Positions 7,369-16,550 of a DNA stretch of 64,000 nucleotides are shown piece by piece. The first letter of the stretch is position 1. The number at the start of each line of letters is the position of its first letter. Under the pieces are notes generated by a model, which was given only the letters and a program-made list of their open reading frames with translations, was not told where the DNA came from and ran no database searches. The stretch spans positions 1,798,001-1,862,000 of the forward strand of contig NZ_CP029642.1 in the NCBI RefSeq assembly GCF_003268655.1. The letters are read 5' to 3'. The translations under genes were made by a program, and so were the position numbers. Source of the DNA: Arthrobacter dokdonellae (GTDB lineage: Bacteria > Actinomycetota > Actinomycetes > Actinomycetales > Micrococcaceae).

Positions 7369-8565
7369 ATGACCGTGCCCAACGCCGCTGTTGACCTGAA
7401 CAACCTCCCCTACGCCGACGGTGACTTTTATGGCTTCGAGCAGCTCCTCTCCGCCGCCGAACGCGAGCGCCTGCAGGAGATCCGTGATTTCCTGGCCAAG
7501 GAAATCAAGCCAATTGCCGTCGATTGCTGGAACCGTGGCGAGTTCCCCATGGAACTGATCCCCAAGCTCGCCAAGGCGAACCTGATGAGTCCCGTCCGCC
7601 GGCAGGGCCACTCCAATGTCTTTGCCGGGATTGTCCACGCGGAATTCACCCGGGCGGATGCCTCCATCGCCACGTTTATGGGCGTTCACGACGGGCTCTT
7701 CACCGGCGCCATTGAGCTGTTGGCGTCCGAGGAACAAAAGGCGGCCTGGCTGCCGGACATCTACTCGCTGAAGAAGATTGGCGCTTTTGGCCTCACGGAG
7801 CCGCTGGGCGGTTCCGACGTGGCCGGCGGTACCCGCACCACCGCCGTGCGCGACGGCGGCAACTGGATTCTCAACGGCGCCAAGCGCTGGATCGGCAACG
7901 CCACCTTTTCCGACTGGGTGGTCATCTACGCCCGCGACCTGGCCGACAACCAGGTCAAGGCCTTTATGGTGGACACTTCGCTGGCGGGATACACTGCCAC
8001 GAAAATTGAAAACAAGACGGCCCTGCGCACGGTGCAGAATGCCGACATCACGTTGGAGAACGTGGTGGTCCCGGACTCGTTCAAGCTGGCCGGGGGCAAC
8101 AGCTTCCGCGACACCAACAAGGTCCTGAAGGTCACGCGGCTGTCCGTCGCGTGGCAGGCCGTCGGGCAGCAGATGGCGGCGTTCGACGCAGCGCGGCGCT
8201 ACGCCGTGGAACGCCAGCAGTTTGGCCGTCCCATCGCCTCTTTCCAGCTCGTGCAGGACCAACTCGTGAAGATGCTGGGCAACATCGTGGCTTGCACCGG
8301 GATGATGGTGCGCCTGGCCCAGCTTGAGGACCAGGGCCTGGCCAAGGATGAACAATCCGCCCTCGCGAAGGCTTTCACCACCGCCCGCATGCGTGAGACC
8401 GTGGTCATGGGTCGGAGCATCTTCGGCGGCAACGGCATTGTGACCGACTACGAGATGGCCAAGATCTTCGCCGACGCCGAGGCCATTTACTCCTATGAAG
8501 GCACCTACGAGATCAACACTCTCGTCACCGGCCGCGCCATCACCGGCATCTCCGCGATCGTCTAA
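7369..8565 (+). CDS. Acyl-CoA dehydrogenase, glutaryl-CoA dehydrogenase-like
   Basis: A 398-aa FAD enzyme from ATG 7369. GTG 7375 is an alternative, because AAAGGA touches the ATG but is 6 nt from the GTG. It has the acyl-CoA dehydrogenase domains in order: helical N-terminus, middle beta domain (FGLTEPLGGSD, then RWIGNATFSDW) and C-terminal helices with AVERQQFGRPIASFQLVQD. The catalytic glutamate lies in YEGTYEINTLVTGRAITG, closest in wording to glutaryl-CoA dehydrogenases. The reaction is alpha-beta dehydrogenation of a CoA thioester, passing electrons to ETF. It stands alone, so the substrate is not settled; the family is certain. Confidence 0.85.
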   Translation: MTVPNAAVDLNNLPYADGDFYGFEQLLSAAERERLQEIRDFLAKEIKPIAVDCWNRGEFPMELIPKLAKANLMSPVRRQGHSNVFAGIVHAEFTRADASIATFMGVHDGLFTGAIELLASEEQKAAWLPDIYSLKKIGAFGLTEPLGGSDVAGGTRTTAVRDGGNWILNGAKRWIGNATFSDWVVIYARDLADNQVKAFMVDTSLAGYTATKIENKTALRTVQNADITLENVVVPDSFKLAGGNSFRDTNKVLKVTRLSVAWQAVGQQMAAFDAARRYAVERQQFGRPIASFQLVQDQLVKMLGNIVACTGMMVRLAQLEDQGLAKDEQSALAKAFTTARMRETVVMGRSIFGGNGIVTDYEMAKIFADAEAIYSYEGTYEINTLVTGRAITGISAIV

Positions 8566-8602
8566 GGGCCGGACACCGAAGGCCGCGCACCTGTCCAGAC
8601 CT

Positions 8603-8726
8603 GTTGACATTCGAGATCACCACCGATCCGAACATTGACGTTCGAGATCACCACCCCAGCACCTCCACTGGGACGTGGTGATCTCGAACGTCAACGGGGC
8701 GGGGCGTGGTGATCTCGAACGTCAAC
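8603..8726 (+). repeat. Four copies of a 21-bp repeat in two inverted pairs
   Basis: Copies at 8603-8623 and 8634-8654 run forward (core TTCGAGATCACCAC, preceded by a TTGAC box); copies at 8675-8695 and 8706-8726 are inverted. The first copy differs by one base. Forward and inverted copies could pair into a long cruciform or hairpin. It lies between the convergent acyl-CoA dehydrogenase and peptidase genes, so it may act as a two-way terminator, but there is no T-tract. A dispersed intergenic repeat is the likely class. Confidence 0.75.
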
Positions 8727-8735
8727 GGGGTGGGG

Positions 8736-9362
8736 TCAATCGCCGGCCACCGGCAACAGCACTGACGGGCGCAGGTCGAGGATGAACTGCAGCGGGTTCA
8801 GATACGTTTCGCCGCGCCGCACGCCCCAATGCAGGCAGCTGTCCTCGCCCGGCGGGCCGCCGTCGCAGTGTGTGGGCCCGGCCAGCGTCCCCAGCTGCGC
8901 GCCGCGTGCAACGGAGTCGCCGATTTGCAGCGGGGAGTCGACGGGTTCGAAGCTGAGCTTGAGACCGTCCGCCGTGGCAACGGTAAGGACCGGCCGGTCC
9001 ACCACGACGCCGGAAAAAGACACCACCGCGGCCGTGGGCGCGAGGACGGGGGAGCCCTGGCCGGCCAGCAGGTCCACGCCGCGGTGGCCCGCCAACCACG
9101 GTTTGTCCGGCGGGTCAAAGGCGTGGGCCACCCGCGGCTTCCCCGGCAGCGGCCAGCCCCACGCGAGAGCCGCCGGGAGGGGGCGGGCCGCCGTCGTACC
9201 TGGGGAAGGCGTGCGTGGGGCGACCACGACGGCGGCTACCGTGTCCGGGGCCTGCGTACCCGCGGCACCGCCCGTGGACGCTGCCAAAAGCGCGAGCAGT
9301 GCCGCCAGCCGTGCCGCTGTCTGGGCCGCCCGCCGCGGCCGGAATCGAGGGAGGGCGTTCAT
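8736..9362 (-). CDS. M23-family (LytM) peptidase, exported
   Basis: A 208-aa protein. Residues about 15-35 are a hydrophobic signal or anchor (ARLAALLALLAASTGGAAG) after an Arg-rich start, so it is exported. The peptidase domain, from about residue 68, keeps the zinc-site motifs: HRGVDLLAG (HxxxD) and CLHWGVRRG near the C-terminus (H-x-H position reads LHWG). M23 enzymes cut peptidoglycan cross-bridges. A gene of this family upstream of and divergent from rpsB is conserved in actinobacteria, which supports the call. The active zinc ligands look present, but the enzyme could instead be a non-catalytic amidase activator. Confidence 0.85.
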   Translation of the reverse strand: MNALPRFRPRRAAQTAARLAALLALLAASTGGAAGTQAPDTVAAVVVAPRTPSPGTTAARPLPAALAWGWPLPGKPRVAHAFDPPDKPWLAGHRGVDLLAGQGSPVLAPTAAVVSFSGVVVDRPVLTVATADGLKLSFEPVDSPLQIGDSVARGAQLGTLAGPTHCDGGPPGEDSCLHWGVRRGETYLNPLQFILDLRPSVLLPVAGD

Positions 9363-9712
9363 GCCTCCCAGCTTGCCCTCCTCGCGGCGTCACCGCTGCA
9401 ACTCCTCGAGGGAAGGGGGACAACGCCGTGCCGAAGCCCGCCTGTGGAGGGCACGCCAGTGGTCGGGCCCCCGGCGGCCCTGTAGTAGCATGGTGGGAGC
9501 AGCGCGCTCTTTTGCGCGCTGACTACGCGCACCCCACCCTGACGAGGTGCCCACGGGAAACCTGGGTCCTGCCGATGGATTGCGCCCATACGGTCCGCCT
9601 CGCGGCGGGACATGGACGCGCAATAGGGTGCCAGGAGCAAGACCACGGCGGAATCCTCCGCCGCAGGTTGAAAAGCTAAAGAACCGTAAATAAAACAAGA
9701 AGGAGCGCCGGC
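9363..9712 (+). other. 350-bp divergent intergenic region, rpsB promoter and leader
   Basis: No open frame here looks like a gene. The region holds the promoters of the peptidase (reverse) and rpsB (forward). A TAGCAT hexamer at 9486-9491 could be a -10 box, without a convincing -35. The last 40 bases are A-rich and end in AAGGAGCG before the rpsB ATG. A two-level hairpin lies at 9492-9538. Confidence 0.5.
9492..9538 (+). promoter_or_regulatory. Structured leader hairpin upstream of rpsB
   Basis: Outer stem GGTGGG (9492-9497) with CCCACC (9533-9538) encloses an inner stem AGCGCGC (9501-9507) with GCGCGCT (9514-9520) and a TCTTTT loop. Ribosomal protein S2 represses its own mRNA in several bacteria through leader structures, so this is a candidate for such control. 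The position fits; the role is inference. Confidence 0.4.
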
Positions 9713-10576
9713 ATGCCCGTCGTAACCATGCGCCAGCTGCTTGACAGCGGCGTCCACTTTGGACACCAGACCCGCCGTTGGAACCCGAAGATGAAGCGAT
9801 TCATCCTCACGGAGCGCAACGGCATCTACATCATCGACCTCCAGCAGTCGCTGTCCTTCATCGACCGCGCCTACGAGTTCGTCAAGGCCACCGTTGCCCA
9901 TGGCGGCACGGTCCTGTTCGTCGGCACCAAGAAGCAGGCGCAGGAAGCCATTGCGGAGCAGGCCACCCGCGTGGGCCAGCCCTACGTGAACCAGCGCTGG
10001 TTGGGTGGCATGCTCACCAACTTCCAGACGGTTTCCAAGCGCATCTCGCGCATGAAGGAACTCGAGGAGATCAACTTCGACGACGTAGCCTCCTCCGGCC
10101 ACACCAAGAAGGAGCTCCTGCTCCTCAAGCGTGAGCTGACCAAGCTGCAGACCAACCTCGGCGGCATCCGCAACTTGGGCAAGGCCCCGTCCCTGCTCTG
10201 GGTTGTCGACACCCCGAAGGAACACCTCGCCATCGACGAGGCACACAAGCTGAACATCCCGGTTGTTGCCATCCTGGACTCCAACTGCAACCCGGACGAC
10301 GTCGACTTCCCGATCCCGGGCAACGACGACGCCATCCGCTCCGTGAACCTGCTGACCCGCGTGATCGCCGACGCCGTCGCCGAGGGCCTGATCGCCCGCA
10401 ACGCCAAGGCCACGGGCAACCAGGAAGCTCCTGCGGAGCCGCTGGCCGAGTGGGAGCGCGAGCTCCTCGAAGGCGACAAGGCAACCGAAGCCCCTGCCGC
10501 CGAGGCCGCTCCGGCCGCGGAAGCAGCCCCCGCCGAAGACGCTCCCGCTGCCGCAGAAGCTGCAACCGAAAAGTAA
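9713..10576 (+). CDS. rpsB: 30S ribosomal protein S2
   Basis: A 287-aa protein starting [20 protein letters not shown], the diagnostic S2 N-terminus, with [11 protein letters not shown] and [10 protein letters not shown] following. The C-terminal 40 residues are an Ala/Glu/Pro-rich low-complexity tail, longer than in Escherichia coli S2 but common in actinobacteria. S2 joins late in 30S assembly near S1 and the mRNA exit. AAGGAGCG gives a strong ribosome-binding site. tsf follows after a 150-bp spacer with a large hairpin, the usual rpsB-tsf pairing. Confidence 0.98.
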   Translation: MPVVTMRQLLDSGVHFGHQTRRWNPKMKRFILTERNGIYIIDLQQSLSFIDRAYEFVKATVAHGGTVLFVGTKKQAQEAIAEQATRVGQPYVNQRWLGGMLTNFQTVSKRISRMKELEEINFDDVASSGHTKKELLLLKRELTKLQTNLGGIRNLGKAPSLLWVVDTPKEHLAIDEAHKLNIPVVAILDSNCNPDDVDFPIPGNDDAIRSVNLLTRVIADAVAEGLIARNAKATGNQEAPAEPLAEWERELLEGDKATEAPAAEAAPAAEAAPAEDAPAAAEAATEK

Positions 10577-10628
10577 ATCCTGCCCGTCGGCACGCGTCTG
10601 CAAGCGATGCCGGCATGGAAGAGCTTAG

Positions 10629-10677
10629 ACGCTGGCAGGATCGCACCGCCCCAGTGGCGGGGCGGTCCTGCCAGCGT
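10629..10677 (+). terminator. Long perfect hairpin between rpsB and tsf
   Basis: A 12-bp perfect stem (ACGCTGGCAGGA with TCCTGCCAGCGT) encloses a second 7-bp stem (CCGCCCC with GGGGCGG). No T-tract follows, so it may be an attenuator, a partial terminator or an RNA-processing and stability element that sets the S2 to EF-Ts ratio. Confidence 0.6.
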
Positions 10678-10726
10678 TCCGTGAAGCACGTGACAAAAAC
10701 ACAAATATCTACACTGAGGGGTTCAT

Positions 10727-11554
10727 ATGGCGAACTACACCGCCGCTGACATTAAGGCACTGCGCGAGCGCACGGGCGCTGGCATGATGGACGTCAAGAA
10801 GGCTCTCGACGAGGCCAACGGCGACGCCGAGAAGGCCATGGAGCTCATCCGCATCAAGGGCCTCAAGGGCGCCACCAAGCGTGAAGGCCGCTCCACCGCT
10901 GAAGGCCTGGTTGCCGCCAAGGTTGAGAACGGCGTCGGCGTCATGGTTGAAGTCAACTGCGAGACCGACTTCGTTGCCAAGGCTGCCCCGTTCATCGAGT
11001 TCTCCAACAAGGTGCTGGAAACGGCTCTGGCTTCCGGCGCCTCCGACGTCGAGTCCCTGCTCGCCGCGGATGTCGACGGCAAGCCCCTGTCCGAGCTGGT
11101 CATTGAGGCTGGCGCGCTGCTGGGCGAGAAGGTTGCCATCCGCCGTGTCGCACGCGTTCAGGGTGCCACCGTTGACGCCTACCTGCACAAGACCTCCAAG
11201 GACCTCCCGGCCCAGGTTGGCGTGCTGTTCGCCATCGACGGCGCCAACCAGGAAGTCGCCCACGACGTGGCGGTGCACATCGCGGCCATGTCCCCGACGT
11301 TCCTGTCCCGCGAGGAAGTTTCCGCGGAGACCGTCGAGAACGAGCGCCGCATCGCCACCGAGACCGCGCAGGCCGAGGGCAAGCCCGAGGCCGCCATGAC
11401 GAAGATCGTTGAAGGCCGCCTGACCGGCTTCTTCAAGGAAATCGTCCTGGTCGACCAAGCCTTCGCCAAGGACGCCAAGAAGTCCGTCGGCGCCGTCCTG
11501 AACGAGGCTGGCGTGAAGGCAACCGCGTTCGCCCGCTTCCGCGTTGGAGCGTAA
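10727..11554 (+). CDS. tsf: Elongation factor Ts
   Basis: A 275-aa protein beginning MANYTAADIKALRERTGAGM, with the signature VKKALDEANGDAEKAMELIR and the core motif EVNCETDFVAK. EF-Ts is the guanine-nucleotide exchange factor that recycles EF-Tu-GDP. Length is normal for actinobacteria. It lies downstream of rpsB and is closed by a strong terminator, so rpsB-tsf form one unit apart from pyrH. Confidence 0.98.
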   Translation: MANYTAADIKALRERTGAGMMDVKKALDEANGDAEKAMELIRIKGLKGATKREGRSTAEGLVAAKVENGVGVMVEVNCETDFVAKAAPFIEFSNKVLETALASGASDVESLLAADVDGKPLSELVIEAGALLGEKVAIRRVARVQGATVDAYLHKTSKDLPAQVGVLFAIDGANQEVAHDVAVHIAAMSPTFLSREEVSAETVENERRIATETAQAEGKPEAAMTKIVEGRLTGFFKEIVLVDQAFAKDAKKSVGAVLNEAGVKATAFARFRVGA

Positions 11555-11596
11555 CGCAACATGCATTGACGTGCCGCATCCGCTGATGTGACACGC

Positions 11597-11633
11597 GAAG
11601 GGGCAGCCGCCTGGGGCAGCTGCCCCTTCTTTA
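11597..11633 (+). terminator. Rho-independent terminator after tsf
   Basis: GAAGGGGCAGC pairs with GCTGCCCCTTC (11 bp) around an 11-nt loop and is followed by TTTAT. It ends the rpsB-tsf unit. Confidence 0.85.
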
Positions 11634-11827
11634 TGCCCGGAGTCGGTTAGGATCTTAGAGGCGCCCGGGCGGGCCGTCGCACTTTGCGGTGCCGCTGACA
11701 CTGTGACAGGGGCGCTGCCTGGGAGCGGCGCTGCCCGGCAAGGCGCATTGAACATGGCTGTACTGACATAACTGCATTGTGGAACGTTGGCCCAACCTAC
11801 GTACGGCCGGTTCCCACGGAAGGCAAA

Positions 11828-12589
11828 ATGACAACGAACACCCCAGGCCCCACGCAGGACATCGCCCACAACCCGTCCGGGACCCCGAAGCGGCGCCGTG
11901 TGCTGTTGAAGCTCTCCGGTGAAGTCTTCGGCGCAGGCAAGCTCGGCGTCGACCCGGACACCATCCGCGACATTGCCAAGCAGATCGCCAGCACCGTGGA
12001 TCGCGTGGAGGTCGCCATCGTGGTGGGGGGCGGCAACTTCTTCCGGGGCGCCGAACTCTCCGCCTCCGGCATGGACCGCTCCCGCGCCGACTACATGGGA
12101 ATGCTCGGCACTGTCATGAACTGCTTGGCCCTGCAGGACTTCCTGGAGCAGGCCGGCGTGGACACCCGCGTCCAGAGCGCCATCACGATGGGCCAGGTCG
12201 CCGAAGCGTACATTCCCCGGCGCGCCATCCGGCACATGGAAAAGAGCCGCGTGGTCATCTTCGGGGCAGGCGCGGGGCTTCCGTACTTCTCCACCGACAC
12301 CGTCGCCGCCCAGCGCGCCCTTGAGGTCCACGCGGACGTGGTCCTGATGGCCAAGAACGGAGTCGACGGCGTCTACACGGCGGACCCCAAAAAGGACCCC
12401 GCCGCGATTAAGCTGGACCACCTCAGCTACGACGAGGCCATGGCCCGCGACATCCGCGTCATGGACCAGACCGCCTTCAGCCTGTGCAGGGACAACAACG
12501 TCACCATGCTTGTGTTCGGCATGGAAGGCGAAGGCAACGTCGCCCGGGCCATCCTGGGCGAGGAACTGGGCACACTGGTCACGCCCTAG
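11828..12589 (+). CDS. pyrH: Uridylate kinase
   Basis: A 253-aa UMP kinase of the amino acid kinase fold: [13 protein letters not shown] near the start, [13 protein letters not shown], and [18 protein letters not shown] near the C-terminal third. It phosphorylates UMP to UDP and is normally a GTP-activated, UTP-inhibited hexamer. A 20-residue N-terminal extension precedes the core, as in other actinobacteria. ATG 11828 follows GGAAGGCAAA. It precedes frr by 158 bp, the conserved pyrH-frr-cdsA order. Confidence 0.97.
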   Translation: MTTNTPGPTQDIAHNPSGTPKRRRVLLKLSGEVFGAGKLGVDPDTIRDIAKQIASTVDRVEVAIVVGGGNFFRGAELSASGMDRSRADYMGMLGTVMNCLALQDFLEQAGVDTRVQSAITMGQVAEAYIPRRAIRHMEKSRVVIFGAGAGLPYFSTDTVAAQRALEVHADVVLMAKNGVDGVYTADPKKDPAAIKLDHLSYDEAMARDIRVMDQTAFSLCRDNNVTMLVFGMEGEGNVARAILGEELGTLVTP

Positions 12590-12747
12590 CAGCCTGCCTG
12601 CCGCGACCCGGGAAGCGCCGGCGGCGTCGCGGAGGGGGTCTGTACCTGGGCCCGGATGCGTGCCGGCTCACGGTAGGATGGTTGCAGGATTGCCGCGCCC
12701 AGACCGCGGACGAGTAACGATTTTTATCTAAGTTGAGGGAGACAGAC

Positions 12748-13305
12748 GTGATCGAAGAAACTTTGCTCGAGGCCGAGGAAAAGATGGACAAGGCCATTGA
12801 GGTTGCCAAAGAGGACTTCTCCGCTGTCCGCACCGGCCGCGCCAATCCCGCGCTCTTCAACAAGGTCCTGGTGGAGTACTACGGCGCGCCGACCCCGCTG
12901 CAGCAGCTCGCTTCCTTCGCGGTCCCGGAAGCACGCACGCTGCTCATCACGCCCTTTGACAAGAGTGTCCTGCACGAGATTGAGCGGGCGCTGAGCTCGT
13001 CGGAGGTCGGCGCCAACCCCTCCAACGACGGCAACGTGATCCGCGTGGTCATGCCCGAGCTGACCCAGGAGCGCCGCCGCGAATACGTGAAGCTGGTGCG
13101 CACCAAGGGCGAGGAAGCGAAGGTCTCGGTCCGCAACATCCGGCGCAAGGCCAAGGAGACGCTGGATAAGCTCGTCAAGGACGGCGACGCCGGTGAAGAC
13201 GAGGGCTCGCGCGCCGAAAAGGAACTTGACGCCCTCACGAAGGCACACACCGACAACATCGACGAGCTGCTCAAGCGCAAGGAATTCGAGCTTCTCGAGG
13301 TCTAA
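12748..13305 (+). CDS. frr: Ribosome recycling factor
   Basis: From GTG 12748 (GAGGGA upstream) the product is 185 aa, the exact usual length of RRF; an in-frame TTG at 12733 is too close to the ribosome-binding site. Motifs: [19 protein letters not shown] near the N-terminus, and [20 protein letters not shown] with [12 protein letters not shown] in the three-helix bundle. With EF-G it splits the post-termination ribosome. The stop overlaps the cdsA start (TAATG), so the two are coupled. Confidence 0.97.
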   Translation: MIEETLLEAEEKMDKAIEVAKEDFSAVRTGRANPALFNKVLVEYYGAPTPLQQLASFAVPEARTLLITPFDKSVLHEIERALSSSEVGANPSNDGNVIRVVMPELTQERRREYVKLVRTKGEEAKVSVRNIRRKAKETLDKLVKDGDAGEDEGSRAEKELDALTKAHTDNIDELLKRKEFELLEV

Positions 13306-14687
13306 TGACGGACCCTAAGCCTGCGCCGGCCGGTTCTCCAGGGGAGGAGCCTGCCGCACCGACTGCGGGACCAAGTCCCTCGCCGGACCTGGACGTCCAC
13401 CAGTTTCCCACGCGCAAAGCGCGCCGCATTGCCGAAATGAAGGGCGTGGCACCCGCCGCTGCGCCCGGAAAGCCAGAGCCCGCAAAGAAGGCGCAGGCAA
13501 ACGCCGTGCCTGCGAAGGCGTCGCCCGGAAAACCGGAGCCTGCGAAGGCCGCGCCTGTAAAGAACGCCGCGGGGAAGGCTCCATCGGACAGCGCTGCCGG
13601 GGAACCTGCTGCAAACGATGCACCGGCAAGGCGCCGGCGCTCACCTGCCAGTTCTGTTCCCGGCCAGGCTGCTCCCGCCAACGGTGCCAGGCGGTCCAGG
13701 GCGTCTCGGAATGACGACGCCGTTAGGCCGCCGGTGAGCGCCGCGTCGGTGACGGGCCTGCCGGCAGTACCGGTGCCGCCCGGACCCATCGCACCCGTTC
13801 CCGTGTTCGCGGCGGCTCCCAAACCGCAGCGCACACCCAGGGCAGGCCGCGACCTGCCGGCGGCCATCGGTGTGGGGGTCACGCTGCTGGTGTTGGTCCT
13901 GGGCAGCCTCCTGTTTTTCCCGCTCGGGTTCGTGGTGGTCGCCACCGCGTTCGTGGCGGTCGGCGTGTGGGAGGTGTCCCGCGCAATCGGCACCCGCGGC
14001 ATCAAGCTTCCACTGACACCCGTCATGGTCGGCACGCTGGCCATGCCGGCGTCGGCCTATTTTGCGGGCTCCGAAGGCCTGCTCTTTGCCTTGGTGGCCA
14101 GTGCCGCGGCCACGTTGCTGTGGCGGTCGTTGGATGGTGAGCCGGGCGCCGTGAAGAGCGTCCTGGCCGGCGTTTTCGTCCTGATGTGGATCCCCTTCCT
14201 GCTCAGCTTTGTCCTGCTCATGATGCAGGGGGTCCGTCCGCCCACGACCGGGCTCACCCTCGACTTTTCCGCCATGAACCCAGGGATGATCGAGGTGGTC
14301 ATCATGCTCCTGCTGGTGGTTGCCAACGACACCTTTGGTTACCTGGTTGGCGTGTTGTTCGGCAAGCATCCCATGGCGCCAAAAATCAGTCCCAAAAAGT
14401 CATGGGAGGGCTTCGCCGGGTCCATGGGCGGTGCCATGCTGGTGGCCATTCCGGCGACAGTGCTGTTTCTGGACGTGCACTGGTGGGTGGGATTTGTGCT
14501 GGCCGTTGGTATGGTCTTCGCAGGCACTGGCGGCGACTTTGCCGAGTCCATGGTCAAGCGCGAGCTTGGCGTGAAGGACATGAGCAACCTGCTGCCCGGG
14601 CATGGGGGCGTGATGGACAGGCTGGACTCCATCCTGTTCGCCGCGCCCGTCGCCTATGCCACCTTTAGCGTTCTAGGCCGGATCTGA
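13305..14687 (+). CDS. cdsA: Phosphatidate cytidylyltransferase with a long disordered N-terminus
   Basis: A 460-aa protein; ATG overlaps the frr stop. Residues 1-180 are Pro/Ala/Lys-rich with repeated KPEPAK-like units and look disordered. Residues about 190-460 are the membrane enzyme with about eight hydrophobic segments and the signature ISPKKSWEGFAGS, then GGDFAESMVKRELGVKD and the HGGVMDRLDS motif that binds metal. It makes CDP-diacylglycerol from phosphatidate and CTP for phospholipid synthesis. The family is firm. The extension makes the protein about 170 aa longer than Escherichia coli CdsA. Confidence 0.95.
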   Translation: MTDPKPAPAGSPGEEPAAPTAGPSPSPDLDVHQFPTRKARRIAEMKGVAPAAAPGKPEPAKKAQANAVPAKASPGKPEPAKAAPVKNAAGKAPSDSAAGEPAANDAPARRRRSPASSVPGQAAPANGARRSRASRNDDAVRPPVSAASVTGLPAVPVPPGPIAPVPVFAAAPKPQRTPRAGRDLPAAIGVGVTLLVLVLGSLLFFPLGFVVVATAFVAVGVWEVSRAIGTRGIKLPLTPVMVGTLAMPASAYFAGSEGLLFALVASAAATLLWRSLDGEPGAVKSVLAGVFVLMWIPFLLSFVLLMMQGVRPPTTGLTLDFSAMNPGMIEVVIMLLLVVANDTFGYLVGVLFGKHPMAPKISPKKSWEGFAGSMGGAMLVAIPATVLFLDVHWWVGFVLAVGMVFAGTGGDFAESMVKRELGVKDMSNLLPGHGGVMDRLDSILFAAPVAYATFSVLGRI

Positions 14688-14748
14688 TGCGCGCCCTCCA
14701 GGCGCATCCGGCGCCGGTTCCCGTCCAAGCAAGCTCCACCCCCGAGGA

Positions 14749-15354
14749 ATGAATGTGACCGTGGAAGAGAAGTCCCGCACCAACTCCAAGTTCAAGCTGG
14801 TTGGCCCCAAGGAAATCGGGTACAACGTCAAGCAGGTCGACGTGTTCCTGGACCGTGCCCGGTCCTACTTCCTCAATGCCGACACCAACGGCCTGGCCAT
14901 CACCAGCCACGACGTCCGCACGGCGTCGTTTGACCCTGCCCGGGGCGGCTACAACGCCCAGGCCGTCGACGCGGCCATGGACCGGATCGAGGACGAATTT
15001 GTCCTGCGCGAGAAGGAGCTGCTGATCAAGGCGGAGGGCGAGAAGGCCTGGATGTTGAAGATCGGCAAGTCCGCCTCGCTGCTGCGCGGCCGCCTGCACC
15101 GCCCCGACGGCGAGCGGTTCCGCCGGCCCACCCGCAAGCGTGTCCAAAGCTATAACACCGACGACGTCGACCTGCTGTGCCGCGAGCTCCTCACCTACAT
15201 CGAGGACAACGGCGAGCTGAGCGTGGACGTGGTCCGCCGGGCCGTCTTCGCCCCCGCCAAGGGCGCCGACGGCTACGAGGAAAGCCAGGTGGATGCGTTT
15301 CTGGACCGGGTGGTGGAGCTGATGGCCGCCATCGACATCGCCTCGGACGCCTAG
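14749..15354 (+). CDS. DivIVA-domain protein
   Basis: A 201-aa protein from ATG 14749 (199 aa from GTG 14755, which is better spaced from CGAGG). Two DivIVA-type domain signatures are present: GYNVKQVDVFLDRARSYF at about 27-44 with VRTASFDPARGGYNAQAVDA, and GYEESQVDAFLDRVVELM at the C-terminus after VRRAVFAP. Actinobacterial paralogues of DivIVA/Wag31 carrying such repeats may bind polar membrane or partner proteins; this one lacks the long coiled coil. It follows cdsA by about 60 bp. Its TAG shares bases with the reverse-strand stop of the symporter remnant. Confidence 0.8.
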   Translation: MNVTVEEKSRTNSKFKLVGPKEIGYNVKQVDVFLDRARSYFLNADTNGLAITSHDVRTASFDPARGGYNAQAVDAAMDRIEDEFVLREKELLIKAEGEKAWMLKIGKSASLLRGRLHRPDGERFRRPTRKRVQSYNTDDVDLLCRELLTYIEDNGELSVDVVRRAVFAPAKGADGYEESQVDAFLDRVVELMAAIDIASDA

Positions 15355-16188
15355 CGGACCTGTCCCGGCACGGCGTGCAGACGTTCGGGCACGTGCAGCT
15401 TTGACATGAACCGCGCAGTCCCGGGATTCTGCCGCCCCGGTGTTGCCAGCGACACCGCCACCATCACGGCAAAGGCGGCCGGGACCGTCCACGCCGCAGG
15501 CTGTGTCAGGATGCCGCGCCACGGCGACTCGAGCCCCACCTGTGCGCCCAACAGCATCGAGGCCTGCGCCGCTCGGCGGCCCGGCCGGCGGGAAGAATTC
15601 CGTCCCGGCGGGCACGGCCAGCGCCGTCAGCTTGAGCCGGTACTGGAACGCCTTGACAAACGTGATGGAGCGCATGCCTCCGGTGACCACCGTCAGGCAG
15701 ACAATCACGACGACGGCCCCGGCCCCCACCCACGACGGCAGGCCCGTGGTGGTGCGAATGGTCAACGCGGCGCCGTGCAGCTGCGGGACTATGTATAACC
15801 AGCCCAGCACCACCACCAGCACGCTCGTCACGTGGCGCGCGGCGGTCGAGTCGTGGCGCGCCTCAACGAAGTAGGGGATGGTGTAGGCGCCGGAGCGGCG
15901 CAGGGGCGCGGCCACGAAGAACAGCAGCATGAGGTAGCCGGCGGTGTAGCCGATGGGGAACCACAAGGCGTCGATCCCAGACACAATGATCAGCCCGGCA
16001 ATGCCCAGGACGCTGGCCGCCGAGAGGCACTCCCCGCCCATGGCGGAGGCATTCCACCAGGGCGGCACCGTCCGCGAGGCCACGTAGAAATCGCTGGTGG
16101 TCCGTGAGAACCGCCGCCCGTAAAAGCCGATCAGGGCGGTGATGATGGACACGGAGACGACTGCCGCATAGCCGGTGGCCGGGCTCAC
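15351..16188 (-). pseudogene. Broken sodium:solute symporter (acetate-permease type)
   Basis: GTG 16188 (GGAGGGCAA upstream) opens a clear SSS-family N-terminus: SPATGYAAVVSVSIITALIG, then FYVASRTVPPWWNASAMGGE and TGGMRSITFVKAFQY. After about 195 residues, near 15,590, the match ends and only the family's last 60 residues follow in another frame (TQPAAWTVPAAFAVMVAVSL to MSKLHVPERL). About half of a 500-550-aa carrier is therefore deleted. The adjacent small subunit is also broken. A working symporter of this type would import acetate or another monocarboxylate with sodium. Confidence 0.8.
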
Positions 16189-16550
16189 TTGCCCTCCACC
16201 AGATCGCAGTACCTGTCCTCGTTGCGGGTTGCCGCGCGCACGTACAGCCACGCACAGGGGCCAATGATTGGCTAGACGCCCGCGCAGAGCATGAGCCACG
16301 CGGCCGGAATGCCCAGGATCCGCCATTCCGCGAAGGCCGGAACCCACCGCACGGCCATCCAGCAGATCAGCAGTGCCGCCACAAAGCCGCCGCTGACCAC
16401 CTGCGCCAGCCGCAGCTGGGAACGGATCAGCGACCGCACCATGACCTCGCCCACCGCTGACTGCTCGGCGACCTCCTGCGAAACGCTGGTGGCGGCCCGG
16501 ACGGAACGTGCCTGGCGGCGCGGTGCCACGACGCGCACCCTGCCTGGCAC
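16185..16550 (-). pseudogene. Symporter small subunit (DUF485-like) with an in-frame stop
   Basis: A 121-codon frame with two hydrophobic segments (VSGGFVAALLICWMAVRWV, then WRILGIPAAWLMLCAGV), interrupted by TAG at 16272-16274. Past that stop, in the same frame, the family C-terminus resumes: AWLYVRAATRNEDRYCDLVEG, ending in a TGA that overlaps the symporter GTG. A single nonsense change therefore inactivates it. Such two-helix proteins are encoded directly upstream of acetate-type SSS carriers. Confidence 0.7.

Noticed and set aside
8603..8726. CRISPR array
   Set aside because: There are only four units, two inverted, with spacers of very different length and no cas genes nearby.
10629..10677. 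Transposon end or attachment site between rpsB and tsf
   Set aside because: The perfect hairpin sits in a conserved operon spacer with no target duplication; an attenuator or stability hairpin is simpler.
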